A DNA stretch of 64,000 bases from Streptomyces bathyalis (GCF_015910445.1 NZ_CP048882.1:1178001-1242000); one strand, 5' to 3'. Shown: positions 1 to 9,038, numbered from the stretch's first letter. Translations and numbers: made by a program. Notes: generated from the letters alone by a model not told the origin.

Positions 1-47
1 GAATCAAGTGGAAGGTGCTGGGAGACGCGGACGTCGGCCCGCACTGA
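1..47 (+). CDS. C-terminal tail of a gene entering from the left edge (partial)
   Basis: An open frame enters the window at base 3 and stops at TGA 45-47, encoding a 14-residue tail ending in GDADVGPH. Codon choice is coding-like, with G or C at most third positions. Too little is present to name a family. The gene would be co-directional with the hydrolase that starts at 170. It could also be a chance open stretch. Confidence 0.35.
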   Translation, partial: IKWKVLGDADVGPH

Positions 48-107
48 ACTCTTCGGTGCCGGCGCACTCACCGCAATGCCGTCGCCGTCAACTGCCGCTT
101 CATTTGC

Positions 108-126
108 GGCGGAAGCCGCTTCCGCC
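108..126. repeat. 19-bp palindrome upstream of the first hydrolase
   Basis: Perfect 9-bp arms GGCGGAAGC / GCTTCCGCC around one central base. It lies 44 bases before the start codon at 170 and 60 bases after the preceding stop at 47. It could be an operator or a short hairpin; nothing in the sequence decides. Confidence 0.4.
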
Positions 127-169
127 TCGGGGTAGCTCAAGAACTCCTCTGCCCCACGGGAGGATTGCC

Positions 170-1123
170 ATGACCACATTGCGACTGGCCACTTTCAACG
201 TCGAGAACCTCTTCGCACGCTGGCGGTTCAGGGACAACGTCGACCCGGCGAGCGCCAACACGAAGGGCTGGATCGTCGACCAGACCCGCTTCGACGAGCT
301 GGGAATGGACGACAAGGCGATCACGGGTGCGGCCGTGCGAGAGATCAAGGCGGACGTGCTCTGCCTCCAGGAGGTCGAGAACGTCGACACGCTCAAGAAG
401 TTCCGGGGGCAGGCCCTCGGCGGCCGTTCCCAGTACCCGTACATCGCGGGCGTGGACGGCAACGATCCGCGGCTGATCGATGTGGCTGTCCTGTCCAAGT
501 TGCCGATCACCCGCATACGTTCGCATCAGCACCTGATGGACCCGTCGAGCCCGACGGCATCACTCTTCTCCCGCGACTGTCTCGAAGTCGACATAGAGGT
601 CGAAGTCAGCGAGACCAGGAAGAGCACGGTGACGGTCTTCGTCAACCACTTCAAGTCCATGATCGGTGGGCGCAACCAGACCCGCGGAAAGCGGGAGCGG
701 CAGGCCACAAAGGTGATGGAAATAGTCGAGGACCGCTTCGGGCACCAGGCTCCCGGCGACCATCCGTTCGTCGTCTGCGGCGACCTCAACGACTACATCG
801 AGCCGAACGGCGACGGAAGCTCCGGCATCGATCAGCTGGTCACCTGGGACCAGTTGGAGAACGTCGTGGGGCGGCTGCCCCAGGACGAGCAGTGGACGCA
901 TTTCTGGGCCGGAGGAAACGAATACCGGCAGCTGGACTACCTGCTGCCGTCCAGGTCGCTCGCCGGGGCCGCGCCCGCACCGGACGTGGTGCCCGAGATC
1001 TTCCGCAACGGGACGGCGCTGCGAGCCACCCGGTACAAGGGCCCGCGGTTCCCGGGCATCGGACTGGACAAGCCCAAGGCGTCCGACCACTGCCCCGTCA
1101 TCTTCGAGCTCAGCATCGACTGA
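170..1123 (+). CDS. endonuclease/exonuclease/phosphatase-fold hydrolase
   Basis: A 317-residue metal-dependent phosphodiesterase-fold protein (EEP superfamily). Visible motifs are RLATFNVENLF at the N-terminus (metal/phosphate-binding Asn10), LCLQEVEN with the metal-binding Glu68, VVCGDLNDY in the second half and the terminal catalytic SDHCPV. I chose ATG 170 because the EEP fold begins right after it and GGGAGG lies just upstream. The open frame extends further upstream, but that part is Arg/Pro-rich and not family-like. No signal peptide is apparent from this start, so a cytoplasmic location is likely. The substrate is unknown; relatives include nucleases, sphingomyelinase-like and sugar-phosphate phosphatases. 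It stands alone and is convergent with the next gene. Confidence 0.85.
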   Translation: MTTLRLATFNVENLFARWRFRDNVDPASANTKGWIVDQTRFDELGMDDKAITGAAVREIKADVLCLQEVENVDTLKKFRGQALGGRSQYPYIAGVDGNDPRLIDVAVLSKLPITRIRSHQHLMDPSSPTASLFSRDCLEVDIEVEVSETRKSTVTVFVNHFKSMIGGRNQTRGKRERQATKVMEIVEDRFGHQAPGDHPFVVCGDLNDYIEPNGDGSSGIDQLVTWDQLENVVGRLPQDEQWTHFWAGGNEYRQLDYLLPSRSLAGAAPAPDVVPEIFRNGTALRATRYKGPRFPGIGLDKPKASDHCPVIFELSID

Positions 1124-1171
1124 CGCCTGCCCCGCGCCCCGGGCTCGCCGTCCGCTGCCCGTACGGAGCCG

Positions 1172-1753
1172 TCAGGTGACGCGGATGGCGATGCCCGGGT
1201 AGTCGTGGAGGAGGCCCGCGCTGTCGTAGGCGAGATGACAGCCGAAGTCGAAGGCGGGGGCGGAGTATTCGTAGCGCTGCCGCCCCGACTTGTCGCGGAC
1301 GAGCTCGTAGGTCTGGTCGAGCCGTTCGACGGTGAGGTCCGCCGCGCGCACGTACACGGCGGGGGCTTCGGCACGGACTCCCTCCACGAGGCGCAGCCGC
1401 CGCACGGGGAACGCGTTCGTCATCGCGGAGGATTCGAGGTCGATGTCGCGGCATCCGTCGAGCTCGGGCGATACCACCCCGTCGACCTGCCAGTGACCGT
1501 CGCCGTTGGTGATGATCGATCTCGTGCGGTGACCAGTGGCCGACCGGCCGGAGATGTGCGCGGAGCGGGTGATCCAGGCTGCGTCGAGTTCGATCTCGTA
1601 GTCGACGATCCAGGAGCGTCCGTCCTCAACGGCGGTCGTGCAGCCGTGGATACGCCAGCCTTCGTCGGTGGTTTCGAAGTAGACGACCTCGAAGCCCGCT
1701 CGGGCCTTGATGTGCTGCCACGCGGCGGCCTTCGGCGGGTCACGGAAGTCCAT
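1172..1753 (-). CDS. putative glycolipid-binding-fold protein
   Basis: A 193-residue protein resembling the putative glycolipid-binding family (PF06475-type), single-domain bacterial proteins of unknown physiological role. Family-like features are VDYEIELDAAW, a GHWQVDG stretch, the DGCRDIDLESSAMTNAFPVR segment and a C-terminal LLHDYPGIA. The start at 1753 is favoured by an ideal GGAGGAGG ribosome-binding site eight bases upstream; the frame continues upstream without family-like sequence. No signal peptide or membrane segment is seen, so it is probably cytoplasmic. It reads towards the EEP gene, 48 bases apart. The family call comes from memory of the conserved pattern. Confidence 0.75.
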   Translation of the reverse strand: MDFRDPPKAAAWQHIKARAGFEVVYFETTDEGWRIHGCTTAVEDGRSWIVDYEIELDAAWITRSAHISGRSATGHRTRSIITNGDGHWQVDGVVSPELDGCRDIDLESSAMTNAFPVRRLRLVEGVRAEAPAVYVRAADLTVERLDQTYELVRDKSGRQRYEYSAPAFDFGCHLAYDSAGLLHDYPGIAIRVT

Positions 1754-1948
1754 GCAAGCGCCCTCCTCCTGGATCGGGGGCACCATCCTGACCCGCGCCC
1801 ACGGGCACGCGGAGGCGGCTCGCCGGTCGCGGGGACGGAGCGGGGGTGCGGGCTCCCGAGGCACCCGAGGCGCCTGGGGTCCGGCGCGCTCGCTCCGACG
1901 GGAAGGGTCCTGATCCAGGTGGAGGACCGGGCAGGCGCCCGGCGTGCG

Positions 1949-2815
1949 TCAGACGGCCCGGCCGTCGATGCCGGCGCGCTTCGCCTGGGCGCGGCGCTCC
2001 TCCCCCGCCTCGTCCCGCCACTGCTTGAAGTCGTCCCAGTCCACCGGCTGCATGCACATCAGCTCGCCCGTCCCCGGGACGAGCAGCACACCGCCGAAGA
2101 CCTCGTCCCCGGCGAACCAGCCCCCGTCGGCGATCCGGTCGGGCCACCGGGGGTGGCCCATCGGCTCCCGGGCGACCATGTCCGGCGACTCCAGGCCCTG
2201 GTAGCCCAGGACGACCACGCGCTTTCCGTGCTTCAACAGCTCCAACCCGTAGATCGGAGCGCGGAATTCGAAGGGGTAGACGTGCAGGATGCGGGCGCAC
2301 TGCCGCACCCAGCGCAGCTGGTCCAGCCAGAAGACGGTGGCCAGCGCGATGCCGAGAAGGCCCACGATCAGCAGCGGCATGAGGTACGTGGCCCTGGTCA
2401 CCAGCGGTACGGCCATGAGGACGACGCTGGAGACCACGAGCGCGGCGTAGCGCTTGAGCAGGGCCGCGTACAGGAAATTCACCGGGCCCCGCTGATCGCT
2501 GCCGTCGGTGGGAAAGGGTGCCGGGGCGCCTCTCGACGGCCTGCGCAGCAGGTACAGCACCGCGATGACCTCGAGGACGACGAGCCCGAGGAGTCCGGGT
2601 ATCGCGAGGAGCACGAGGTCGTCGCTGCCCACGAAGAGCGTGACTCCGTAGGAGGCGGCGGCCCCCAGAGCCCAGAGCACCTCACGTCTGAGCGGGACGG
2701 CACGCTCGGGAAGGCCCGCGGGGACCAGTGAGCGTTCCGCGGGAGAGAGCGCGTCGGCCCCCGGCGGCACAGCGGCCGCCTGGTCCTCGTGACGTCCAAG
2801 TGAGGCCCCTGGCAT
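1949..2815 (-). CDS. four-helix integral membrane protein of unknown function
   Basis: A 288-residue protein from the ATG at 2815. After a charged N-terminal region come two adjacent hydrophobic helices (about residues 45-90), a polar loop, two more helices (about 120-170) with RATYLMPLLIVGLLGIALATV, and a long soluble C-terminal domain with VVVLGYQGLESPDM and GGWFAGDEVFGGVLLVPGTGELM. Members of such two-pair membrane proteins are common and uncharacterised in Streptomyces. The start is uncertain: ATG 2815 has GGAAG five bases upstream, GTG 2845 has a more distant GAGGA, and the frame stays open to 2971. I cannot assign a function. Confidence 0.7.
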   Translation of the reverse strand: MPGASLGRHEDQAAAVPPGADALSPAERSLVPAGLPERAVPLRREVLWALGAAASYGVTLFVGSDDLVLLAIPGLLGLVVLEVIAVLYLLRRPSRGAPAPFPTDGSDQRGPVNFLYAALLKRYAALVVSSVVLMAVPLVTRATYLMPLLIVGLLGIALATVFWLDQLRWVRQCARILHVYPFEFRAPIYGLELLKHGKRVVVLGYQGLESPDMVAREPMGHPRWPDRIADGGWFAGDEVFGGVLLVPGTGELMCMQPVDWDDFKQWRDEAGEERRAQAKRAGIDGRAV

Positions 2816-3286
2816 GACATCTTCCTGTTGATGGTCCGCAGTCACCGAAACACCGTTCCTCACTGCCTCAGCCGCGGAGCCGGGGTGCCGGCTCCATTTC
2901 TCCCCCGGGATGTCGGTCGACGCGGGGTCGTTCGGTGAGACGTCACCGTACTCGCCCGCGGCGGGCCGCACGCGGCGGATGAGCCATCAGCAAAAGACCT
3001 CGTCAGGACGACTCCGGGGATTTCCGGCACGGTGGGAGGATCGACCGAATCCGACCCGATCCATCCAGAAGCCCAGCAACTTCTCGTCGCTCGCCCCCTC
3101 GGCGCCCGCGCGACCCCGATGCCGCCGGCGGCGCCCCCTCTCGCGGGCGGCGCCAGGCGAGGGTGCCGCCGGTGAGGCCCACGGGGCATTCCGCCGCAGG
3201 CCCGCACACTACGTCAGCTGTCCGGACTCGCAGCGTGCGGCCTCAGCCGGTGAGCACCCTGCTCGGGACGGAAGCCTCACCCCGTA
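2816..3286. other. intergenic region, no gene supported
   Basis: About 470 bases between two minus-strand genes. Open frames here lack family-like sequence and ribosome-binding sites. It must hold the promoter of the membrane protein gene and the terminator of the MOSC gene, but neither stands out. Confidence 0.5.
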
Positions 3287-3973
3287 TCAGGCCCCGGAGC
3301 CAGGGCGGGCCCTGCCGGATCCCTGGCGCTCGATTCGCCTGCTGACGTGTTCCTTGTCCTCCTTCGGCAGCGCGTCCGCAGCCAGCACCTTCGGCAGCAG
3401 CCTCGGTTCACGTGTCAGCGCACGGAAGACCAGGGACACGGTCACGTCGTGATCGGGCCGGTGCCTCAGTTCGACAGGGTCGCCTGCCCGGATCTCACCG
3501 GCCTCGATCACACGCAGATACGCACCGGGACGCGCCGCCGTTGTGAACTGCTTGATCCACCCGTCTCGTTGAAGCCAGCCTTGAAAGGTCCCGCACGGGA
3601 CCCGTGGGCAGGACACTTCGAGGACGACGCTCGCGCCGATGCGCCAACGCTCCCCGATCAGCGCGTCGTTGACGTCCAGGCCGAGGGTGGTGAGGTTCTC
3701 TCCGAACACGCCGCTCGGGAGCGCCCTGCCCAACTCCGCCTCCCAGGCGTCGAGATCCTCCCGGGCGTAGGCGTACACGGCCTGGTCGTATCCGCCGTGG
3801 TGCTTCACGTCATAGGCCCTGTCGCCTGCCAGGCCGACTGCTCCGTCGCCCTTGGGGCCCGGAGCGGTGACCGCCACGGGACCGTCGACAGGCCGCTTGT
3901 CGATCCCCGTCGCTGCCAGCCGCTTCCAGGGATTGGGGCGGGGATGACCGATGTTGACGGAGTGCAGCTCCAT
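3287..3973 (-). CDS. MOSC domain-containing protein
   Basis: A 228-residue protein of the YiiM-like MOSC (molybdenum cofactor sulfurase C-terminal) class. Characteristic elements are the N-terminal NIGHPRPNPW region, GLAGDRAYDVKHHGGYDQAVYAY, GVFGENLTTLGLDV, the conserved cysteine in CPRVPCGTFQGW, and GRPGAYLRVIEAGEIRAGDPV. Such domains bind molybdenum cofactor or sulfur carriers and in YiiM/YcbX relatives act in detoxification of N-hydroxylated compounds; the exact role here is unknown. Start ATG 3973 matches the usual family N-terminus; no strong Shine-Dalgarno is visible, so a leaderless message is possible. It stands alone. Confidence 0.85.
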   Translation of the reverse strand: MELHSVNIGHPRPNPWKRLAATGIDKRPVDGPVAVTAPGPKGDGAVGLAGDRAYDVKHHGGYDQAVYAYAREDLDAWEAELGRALPSGVFGENLTTLGLDVNDALIGERWRIGASVVLEVSCPRVPCGTFQGWLQRDGWIKQFTTAARPGAYLRVIEAGEIRAGDPVELRHRPDHDVTVSLVFRALTREPRLLPKVLAADALPKEDKEHVSRRIERQGSGRARPGSGA

Positions 3974-4831
3974 GCGGACGACGTTACGGCCCATCGCGCG
4001 GCCGGCGCGATCAGAATCCGGACCCTCCGCAGCGGTCGGCCACAGCCGAACCACCGCTCGGCGCCGCAGCCGTCTCGAGCCGCCATCCGCAGGAACCGGC
4101 AGCCGAGCTCGGCCCCAACGCCGCGCCGCGCCAACTGGCTTGCCGCTGGGCCAGGTTGCAAAAGCCTTACTATCCCCGCTTGGGTACGATTATGGAGTTT
4201 TACGTGACGCTCTTGCGGATATCCTCTGAAGGAGTAGTAGAGCCTGTTTGGGCTGATATGTCCCACTTGGGACTCGCTCATCGGGCCGCTGCGAGAAGCG
4301 GGGTGGGGGTGCAGGCGCCGATCGTCATCGGCGGCTTGTAGCAACGTTCAGGACGCTCGGGGGGATCTTGAAGTTCGTCATTTCGCTGTCGCCATCGCTG
4401 CGACAGCCTCAGCACAGCTCGTCGAGCGACAACGCTCCGATATCCACGAACCCGAGAGCGTTCGTGCGCCCTGCTCAGCCGGGTGCGGAGGCGTCCGCCG
4501 CGGTCGTGGCCGCGGGCGCGTCAGAAACAGGCGGGGACCCGGGCGGCGCGAGCGCCGTCCCGACGGCATGGACGGGTCGCTGCGCCAGGCGCCTGGCGCA
4601 GCGCACGGCGGCGACACATCCATCGGCCGGCAGAGCAGCGTCCCGTGGTCGCGCGTCCCTCGTCGAGGAGTCCCGTGATGCGCAGTTCGGGGACTTGAGG
4701 AGGATTCTTCCTGATCAGTCAGGACATCGGTGGAACGGCCGTGGATTCCGCCGACGGCGGCACCGCTCAAGTGGGCCTCTTGCGACGGCCCGTCTCTTCA
4801 TCATCAACAGCCCAGCGAAAGGCCGCCGCCC
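3974..4831. other. 858-base intergenic region with an A+T-richer patch
   Basis: No convincing gene. Between about 4155 and 4280 the composition is clearly less G+C rich than its surroundings, with TACTAT (4168-4173) as a possible -10 box. A 49-codon open frame from ATG 4192 to TAG 4341 follows but has no recognisable family. A perfect 26-bp palindrome lies at 4578-4603. The region separates the divergent MOSC and phospholipase-D-like genes and presumably carries both promoters. Confidence 0.5.
4578..4603. repeat. perfect 26-bp palindrome
   Basis: Two 13-base arms, CGCTGCGCCAGGC and GCCTGGCGCAGCG, abut with no loop. It sits 228 bases before the phospholipase-D-like gene in an otherwise gene-free stretch. 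Zero loop length argues against a terminator and for a dimeric-protein operator or cruciform. Confidence 0.6.
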
Positions 4832-6136
4832 ATGAAGCGAACGATTACGTTGATCATCGCGCTCGTTGTCGCCTTGTTGCCGATGACACCGGCGCACGCC
4901 GCGGTCAAGAAAGCCAAGGCGCCGCTCAGTTGCGAGTATCGGACGTTCACCTCCACCCCGGGCCCGCGCTTCAACGACCCGGAGGACCCCGAGGCCCAGA
5001 TGGAGATCATGGGCCCGCTCATCGACTCGATCAACAGCGCCAGTTGCGGGCAGACCATTCGCGTCGCCATGTATTCGATCAGCAGCGCACAGCCCGGCCC
5101 GGAATTCGCCGGCGCCCTGATCGCCGCACACCAGCGCGGTGTCATCGTCAAGGCGCTGATGGACGTCCACAGCGACAACGGGGTCTGGCAGTCGGTGGTC
5201 AACGAGCTGGGCAACGACCCGCGAGCCTCCAGCTTCGCCGCCATGTGCCCGGGCGGCTGCCTGACCCACTACGCCGGCTCCTCGCTGCATGCGAAGTTCT
5301 ACATGTTCAGCGGCGGGCTCGAGGCGAACAGGTCGGTGACCGTCAGCAGCGCCAACCCCACCTCCGCCCAGGCCGGGACCGCGTGGAACAGCAGCGCCAC
5401 CGTCAAGGGCAACGTCGCCCTGTACAACTCCTACGTCAGCTTCTTCACCGCCATGGCCAAGGGGGCGCTCAACGGCCCCGGCCCGCTGGCACCCGACTAC
5501 TACAGCTCCACCAAGGGCACGGCCGCCAGGACGCTGTCCCCGCCCTCCTACCAGTGGCCCAAGGCGCGCTCCAAGAGCGACACCTGGGTCGACTTCCTGA
5601 ACAACATCAAGGCACCGGCGACGATCAACATCGCCATGTTCCAGTGGACCTCGCACGGGAGGCCGGGCGAGCGGAACTATCTGGAACTGCCGAAGAAGCT
5701 GGTGAGCCTGTCCAAGACCGGCGTCAAGATCCACATTCTGATCACCGCGGGAATGGTCGATGACAGCGTGCAGAACTACCTGAAGGACCGGCCGAACATC
5801 TACGTGCACGACACCACCCGCGAAACCGACGCGAACGGCTACGCCAAGCATTACACGCACGACAAGTACATGATGGTCAGCGGAAATTACGCAGGTACGG
5901 CCAACTCCAAGCTGGTCTTCGTCGGTTCCTCGAACTGGACGAGCAACGGCGTCTGGCACAACGACGAGTCGGACCTGAAGCTGACCGGCAGCTCCAGCTA
6001 CAGCACATTCATGGCGGACTGGCAGAACCAGTACGACCGTTGCTGCGGGACGGCGGGGCGGCAGTCGATCGCCGAGGAGCGCGGCGAGAGTACGGCGCGA
6101 GAGCTTCCGATCGATCCGAGTCAGGCCCGGGAGTAG
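4832..6136 (+). CDS. secreted phospholipase D-like protein (PLD superfamily nuclease/lipase)
   Basis: A 434-residue protein with an N-terminal signal peptide (MKR, hydrophobic LIIALVVALLPM, cleavage likely after AHA). It has two PLD half-motifs: LHAKFYMFSGG followed by SSANPTS in the first half, and THDKYMMVSG followed by FVGSSNWTSN in the second. Both keep the catalytic His-x-Lys pair; the usual downstream Asp of the HKD signature is not present, as in many extracellular phosphodiesterase-type members. It is expected to be exported and to hydrolyse phosphodiesters (lipid or nucleic acid). ATG 4832 is chosen because the signal peptide starts there; the frame is open upstream. A strong hairpin follows the stop. 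Confidence 0.85.
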   Translation: MKRTITLIIALVVALLPMTPAHAAVKKAKAPLSCEYRTFTSTPGPRFNDPEDPEAQMEIMGPLIDSINSASCGQTIRVAMYSISSAQPGPEFAGALIAAHQRGVIVKALMDVHSDNGVWQSVVNELGNDPRASSFAAMCPGGCLTHYAGSSLHAKFYMFSGGLEANRSVTVSSANPTSAQAGTAWNSSATVKGNVALYNSYVSFFTAMAKGALNGPGPLAPDYYSSTKGTAARTLSPPSYQWPKARSKSDTWVDFLNNIKAPATINIAMFQWTSHGRPGERNYLELPKKLVSLSKTGVKIHILITAGMVDDSVQNYLKDRPNIYVHDTTRETDANGYAKHYTHDKYMMVSGNYAGTANSKLVFVGSSNWTSNGVWHNDESDLKLTGSSSYSTFMADWQNQYDRCCGTAGRQSIAEERGESTARELPIDPSQARE

Positions 6137-6158
6137 GCGTTCCGGTCCGGACAGTGAG

Positions 6159-6205
6159 GCTCCTGGCGGACAGGGCAAGGCCAACACCGCCTGTCCGCCA
6201 GGAGC
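6159..6205 (+). terminator. 16-bp-stem hairpin terminator
   Basis: Perfect inverted repeat with arms 6159-6174 (GCTCCTGGCGGACAGG) and 6190-6205, separated by a 15-base loop, 22 bases after the phospholipase-D-like stop. There is no T tract, as usual for actinomycete terminators. It may also serve the phosphodiesterase gene ending at 6284 on the other strand. Confidence 0.8.
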
Positions 6206-6283
6206 TTCCCCGTCGGCCGGCCATCGGGCTCGGCGTGGGCACCACCAGCTGACCTGCTCAGTCTGAGGTCTGCTGGAAAAGAC

Positions 6284-6787
6284 TCAGTGGGCGCGGGGCA
6301 GCCGGTGGAGCTGCACCTGCGACAGTCCCTCCTCGGTGACCTCGGCGGTCATGTAGGTGCAGTACGGCTGGCGCCTGCGGTCCGTCGGCGAGCCCGGATT
6401 GAGCAGGCGCAGGCGCCCCGAGGCCGTGCTGTCCCAGGGGATGTGACTGTGGCCGAAGACCAGAACGTCCGCTTCGGGGAAGCGCTCGGCGCAGCGGCGC
6501 TCGCGGCCCCGCGCCTCCCCCGTCTCGTGCACGACGGCGAAGCGCACCCCTGCCAGTTCGACGTCCGCCACCTCGGGAAGGCGCTCGCGCAGAGCGGGCC
6601 CGTCGTTGTTGCCGTACACGCCGACGAGCCGCCGGGCGCGCGACTCGAACAGGTCGAGGGTGTCGGTGTCGACCCAGTCCCCCGCATGGAAGACGACGTC
6701 TGCAGCGTCCAGTTCGTCGAGCAGCGGGTCCGGGAGTCGCTTGGCGCGCTTGGGCAGATGGGTGTCCGTGGTCAGCAGCAGTCGCAC
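6284..6787 (-). CDS. metallophosphoesterase (YfcE/MJ0936-type phosphodiesterase)
   Basis: A 167-residue calcineurin-like phosphoesterase with the full metal-ligand set in order: TDTHLPKR (D-x-H), HAGDWVD (G-D), YGNND (G-N-N-D), VHETGEA and FGHSH near the C-terminus. Length fits the small YfcE/MJ0936 class acting on phosphodiesters; the natural substrate is unknown. GTG 6787 is chosen because the protein then begins at the first beta strand (RLLLTTDTH); the long open frame upstream is not family-like. It is cytoplasmic, with no signal or membrane segment, and divergent from the lipoprotein gene 127 bases away. Confidence 0.88.
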   Translation of the reverse strand: MRLLLTTDTHLPKRAKRLPDPLLDELDAADVVFHAGDWVDTDTLDLFESRARRLVGVYGNNDGPALRERLPEVADVELAGVRFAVVHETGEARGRERRCAERFPEADVLVFGHSHIPWDSTASGRLRLLNPGSPTDRRRQPYCTYMTAEVTEEGLSQVQLHRLPRAH

Positions 6788-6914
6788 GCCCGCGACGATA
6801 GCGCTCCGGCCCCTGCGGGCTCGGAAGCCACCGCACGGCAGGGACCGGGCAACTGACAGGTCGTCACCAATCGGCCCGCGGAACCGGGCGGTTGAGGGCA
6901 ACGTCGCAGTGCAC

Positions 6915-7352
6915 ATGAGCCATGCATGGGGGAACGCCCGCATCGCGCTGCGGGCCGGCGCGGGTGCCACGTTGGCCGGAGCACTGCTCACCGGCTGCGG
7001 GAGCGACTACACCGGCGAGACGGAGTGGAACGCCCCTCGCCGCTACAGCTACACGCTCGAGTCACGCACCATGGTCATGAGCGGAAGCTTCCGGATCCAC
7101 GTCACGGACGGCAAGGTCGTGCGGGCCAGGCTCCTCGGTGACGGCAAGAGGCCTCCCGGCAGGCTCAGTGACTGGGTCTTCTCCGTCGAGGAGTTGCTGA
7201 AGAGGGTCGAGCGCGCGCGGAACGAGGAAGCGCACAGGGCCGAGGTCACGTTCGACGGCAAGCGCCGTCCCACAGGTGTGGAACTCGACCAGCACGAGGA
7301 GGCCGCCGACGACGAGGCCTCGTACAAGATGCGCGACTACCGGTTCGAGTGA
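6915..7352 (+). CDS. DUF6174-type lipoprotein
   Basis: A 145-residue protein with a lipoprotein signal: hydrophobic AGATLAGALLTGC, with Cys as the lipidation site and a Gly-Ser after it. The mature part has the pattern of the actinobacterial DUF6174 family: a Trp followed by YSYTLES, a VTDGKVV motif and a helical stretch EELLKRVERARNEEAHRAEVTFD. Its function is unknown; it should sit on the outer face of the membrane. Start ATG 6915 is preceded in frame by GTG 6909; neither has a good ribosome-binding site. It is convergent with the NCS2 permease gene. Confidence 0.75.
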   Translation: MSHAWGNARIALRAGAGATLAGALLTGCGSDYTGETEWNAPRRYSYTLESRTMVMSGSFRIHVTDGKVVRARLLGDGKRPPGRLSDWVFSVEELLKRVERARNEEAHRAEVTFDGKRRPTGVELDQHEEAADDEASYKMRDYRFE

Positions 7353-7529
7353 CGACGAGGCCACCCGCGAAGCGTCCGCCCGCACGCCCGACCCCCGCAC
7401 CCCACCGTGCGCGCCGCCCCGCCATGGCGTGCGCAGCGGATGAGGCGCGGGTCCGTCTGGAAGGCGGGTCTTGTGCGGCGTGCGACGTGCGGCCCGACCC
7501 GGCCCCTGCGGACCGCAGCAACGGGACGG

Positions 7530-9038
7530 TCAGCGCGCGGGCTGCTCCGCCGTCACCTCGCCGGCACGCGGCTCCGGCACCGGAGCGTCGCCGGGATCGC
7601 CGCGCCGCCGCCGGCCCAGGTGGTTGAAGAGCAGATTGAGGACGACCGCGGTGACGCAGCCCGTCGAGATGCCGGAGTCCAGGATGATCCGTGCGCTGCC
7701 CGGGAAGACGTCGTAGAAGTCCGGGGCGGCGACGGGGACGACACCGACGGCCAGCGACACCGCGACGATCACTATGTTGCTGTCGTCGCCCAGGTCGGCC
7801 CTGGCGAGGGTGCGGATTCCGCTGGCGGCGACGGAGCCGAAGAGGACGACGCCCGCCCCGCCGAGCACCGGCTGCGGCACGGTCGCGATCAGGGCGGCCG
7901 CCACCGGGCAGAGCCCCATCAGGATGAGCATGCCGCCGCCCGCGGCGACCACGAAGCGGCTGCGGATCCTCGTCATCGCGACGAGGCCGATGTTCTGCGC
8001 GAAGGCCGTGGCCAGGAAACCGTTGAAGAAGGGGCTGATGAAGGAGCCGAGCGTGTCGGCGCGGAGCCCGGCGGCGATGGTCTTCTCGTCCGCGGGCCGG
8101 TCCACGATCTCGCCGAGGGCGAGCATGTCGGCGGTGGACTCCGTCATCGAGACGAGCATGACGATGCACATCGAGACGACGGCGGCCAGGGCGAACTGCG
8201 GCGCACCGAAGTGGAATGGGGTGGGGAAGCCGACGATGCCGGCGTCGCTCAGCGCGCCGAAGTCGGTGATGCCGACGGGGACGGCGATCAGCGTGCCCAC
8301 GACGAGTCCGAGCAGAACCGCGATCTGCTTGACGAAGCCGCGGGTGAAGCGGCTCAGCAGCAGAACGACGAGGAGGGTGACACCGGCCATGGCGATGTTC
8401 TTCGTCGCGCCGTAGCCGGGTGCCTCCGGGTCGCCGCCCTGCGCCCAGTTGAAGGCGACGGGCATCAGTGAGACGCCGATGAGCGTGATGACGCTGCCCG
8501 TGACCACGGGCGGGAAGAAGCGCACCAGCTTGCTGAAGTACGGAGCCAGTACGAAGCCGAGGGCGGCTGCCACCATGCAGGCGCCGAATATGACGGGCAG
8601 AGCGTCCTCGTGCCCCTCCGACTTGTCGATGGCCAGCATCGGCGCGACGGAGGCGAAGGTGACGCCGTTGACGAAGGGCAGCCGTGCGCCTATCCGCCAC
8701 ACGCCCAAGGTCTGCAGCAGCGTGGCGATGCCCGCGAGGAACAGGCTGGCACCGGTGAGGAAGGTCAGTTCGGTGACGGACAGCCCGACCGCCGAGCCGA
8801 TGATCAGGGGCGGGGCGACCACGCCCGCGTACATGGCCGCCACGTGCTGCAGGCCGGTGGTGATGAGCTTGAGGGGCGGGAGCGTCTGGTCGACGGGATG
8901 CTTTGCCTGCGTGGCGGGTCCGGGCGGGATCGCCGCGCCGGGTGGCGGTGCGGCTTCGGGTGCGGCTTCGGGGTCCTGCGCCGGCTGCCGGTCGCTGCCG
9001 CCCTGCGGCTTCTCGTCGTGTGCGGGCGTATCGGTCAC
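7530..9038 (-). CDS. NCS2-family nucleobase:cation symporter, probable urate/xanthine permease
   Basis: A 502-residue protein. The first 50 residues are Pro/Ala-rich and charged; the rest is a multi-helix NCS2 (nucleobase-ascorbate) transporter with KLITTGLQHVAAMYAGVVAPPLI, FVNGVTFASVAPM, GIQ-type elements, MTESTADMLALGEI, and NGFLATAFAQNIGLVAMTRIRSRFVV. These match the uric acid/xanthine branch. It lies directly after the urate-catabolic genes in the same direction, which supports urate or xanthine uptake by proton symport. A hairpin at 9205-9232 separates it from the deaminase gene, so it may have its own promoter within 9039-9204. Start ATG 9038 is preceded by GGAGG. Confidence 0.9.
   Translation of the reverse strand: MTDTPAHDEKPQGGSDRQPAQDPEAAPEAAPPPGAAIPPGPATQAKHPVDQTLPPLKLITTGLQHVAAMYAGVVAPPLIIGSAVGLSVTELTFLTGASLFLAGIATLLQTLGVWRIGARLPFVNGVTFASVAPMLAIDKSEGHEDALPVIFGACMVAAALGFVLAPYFSKLVRFFPPVVTGSVITLIGVSLMPVAFNWAQGGDPEAPGYGATKNIAMAGVTLLVVLLLSRFTRGFVKQIAVLLGLVVGTLIAVPVGITDFGALSDAGIVGFPTPFHFGAPQFALAAVVSMCIVMLVSMTESTADMLALGEIVDRPADEKTIAAGLRADTLGSFISPFFNGFLATAFAQNIGLVAMTRIRSRFVVAAGGGMLILMGLCPVAAALIATVPQPVLGGAGVVLFGSVAASGIRTLARADLGDDSNIVIVAVSLAVGVVPVAAPDFYDVFPGSARIILDSGISTGCVTAVVLNLLFNHLGRRRRGDPGDAPVPEPRAGEVTAEQPAR

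Noticed and set aside
8..169. N-terminal extension of the first hydrolase frame
   Set aside because: Arg/Pro-rich and not family-like; ATG 170 with GGGAGG fits the EEP fold start.
4715..6187. Long minus-strand frame opposite the phospholipase-D-like gene
   Set aside because: Shadow of a high-G+C gene; no family motif and no ribosome-binding site.
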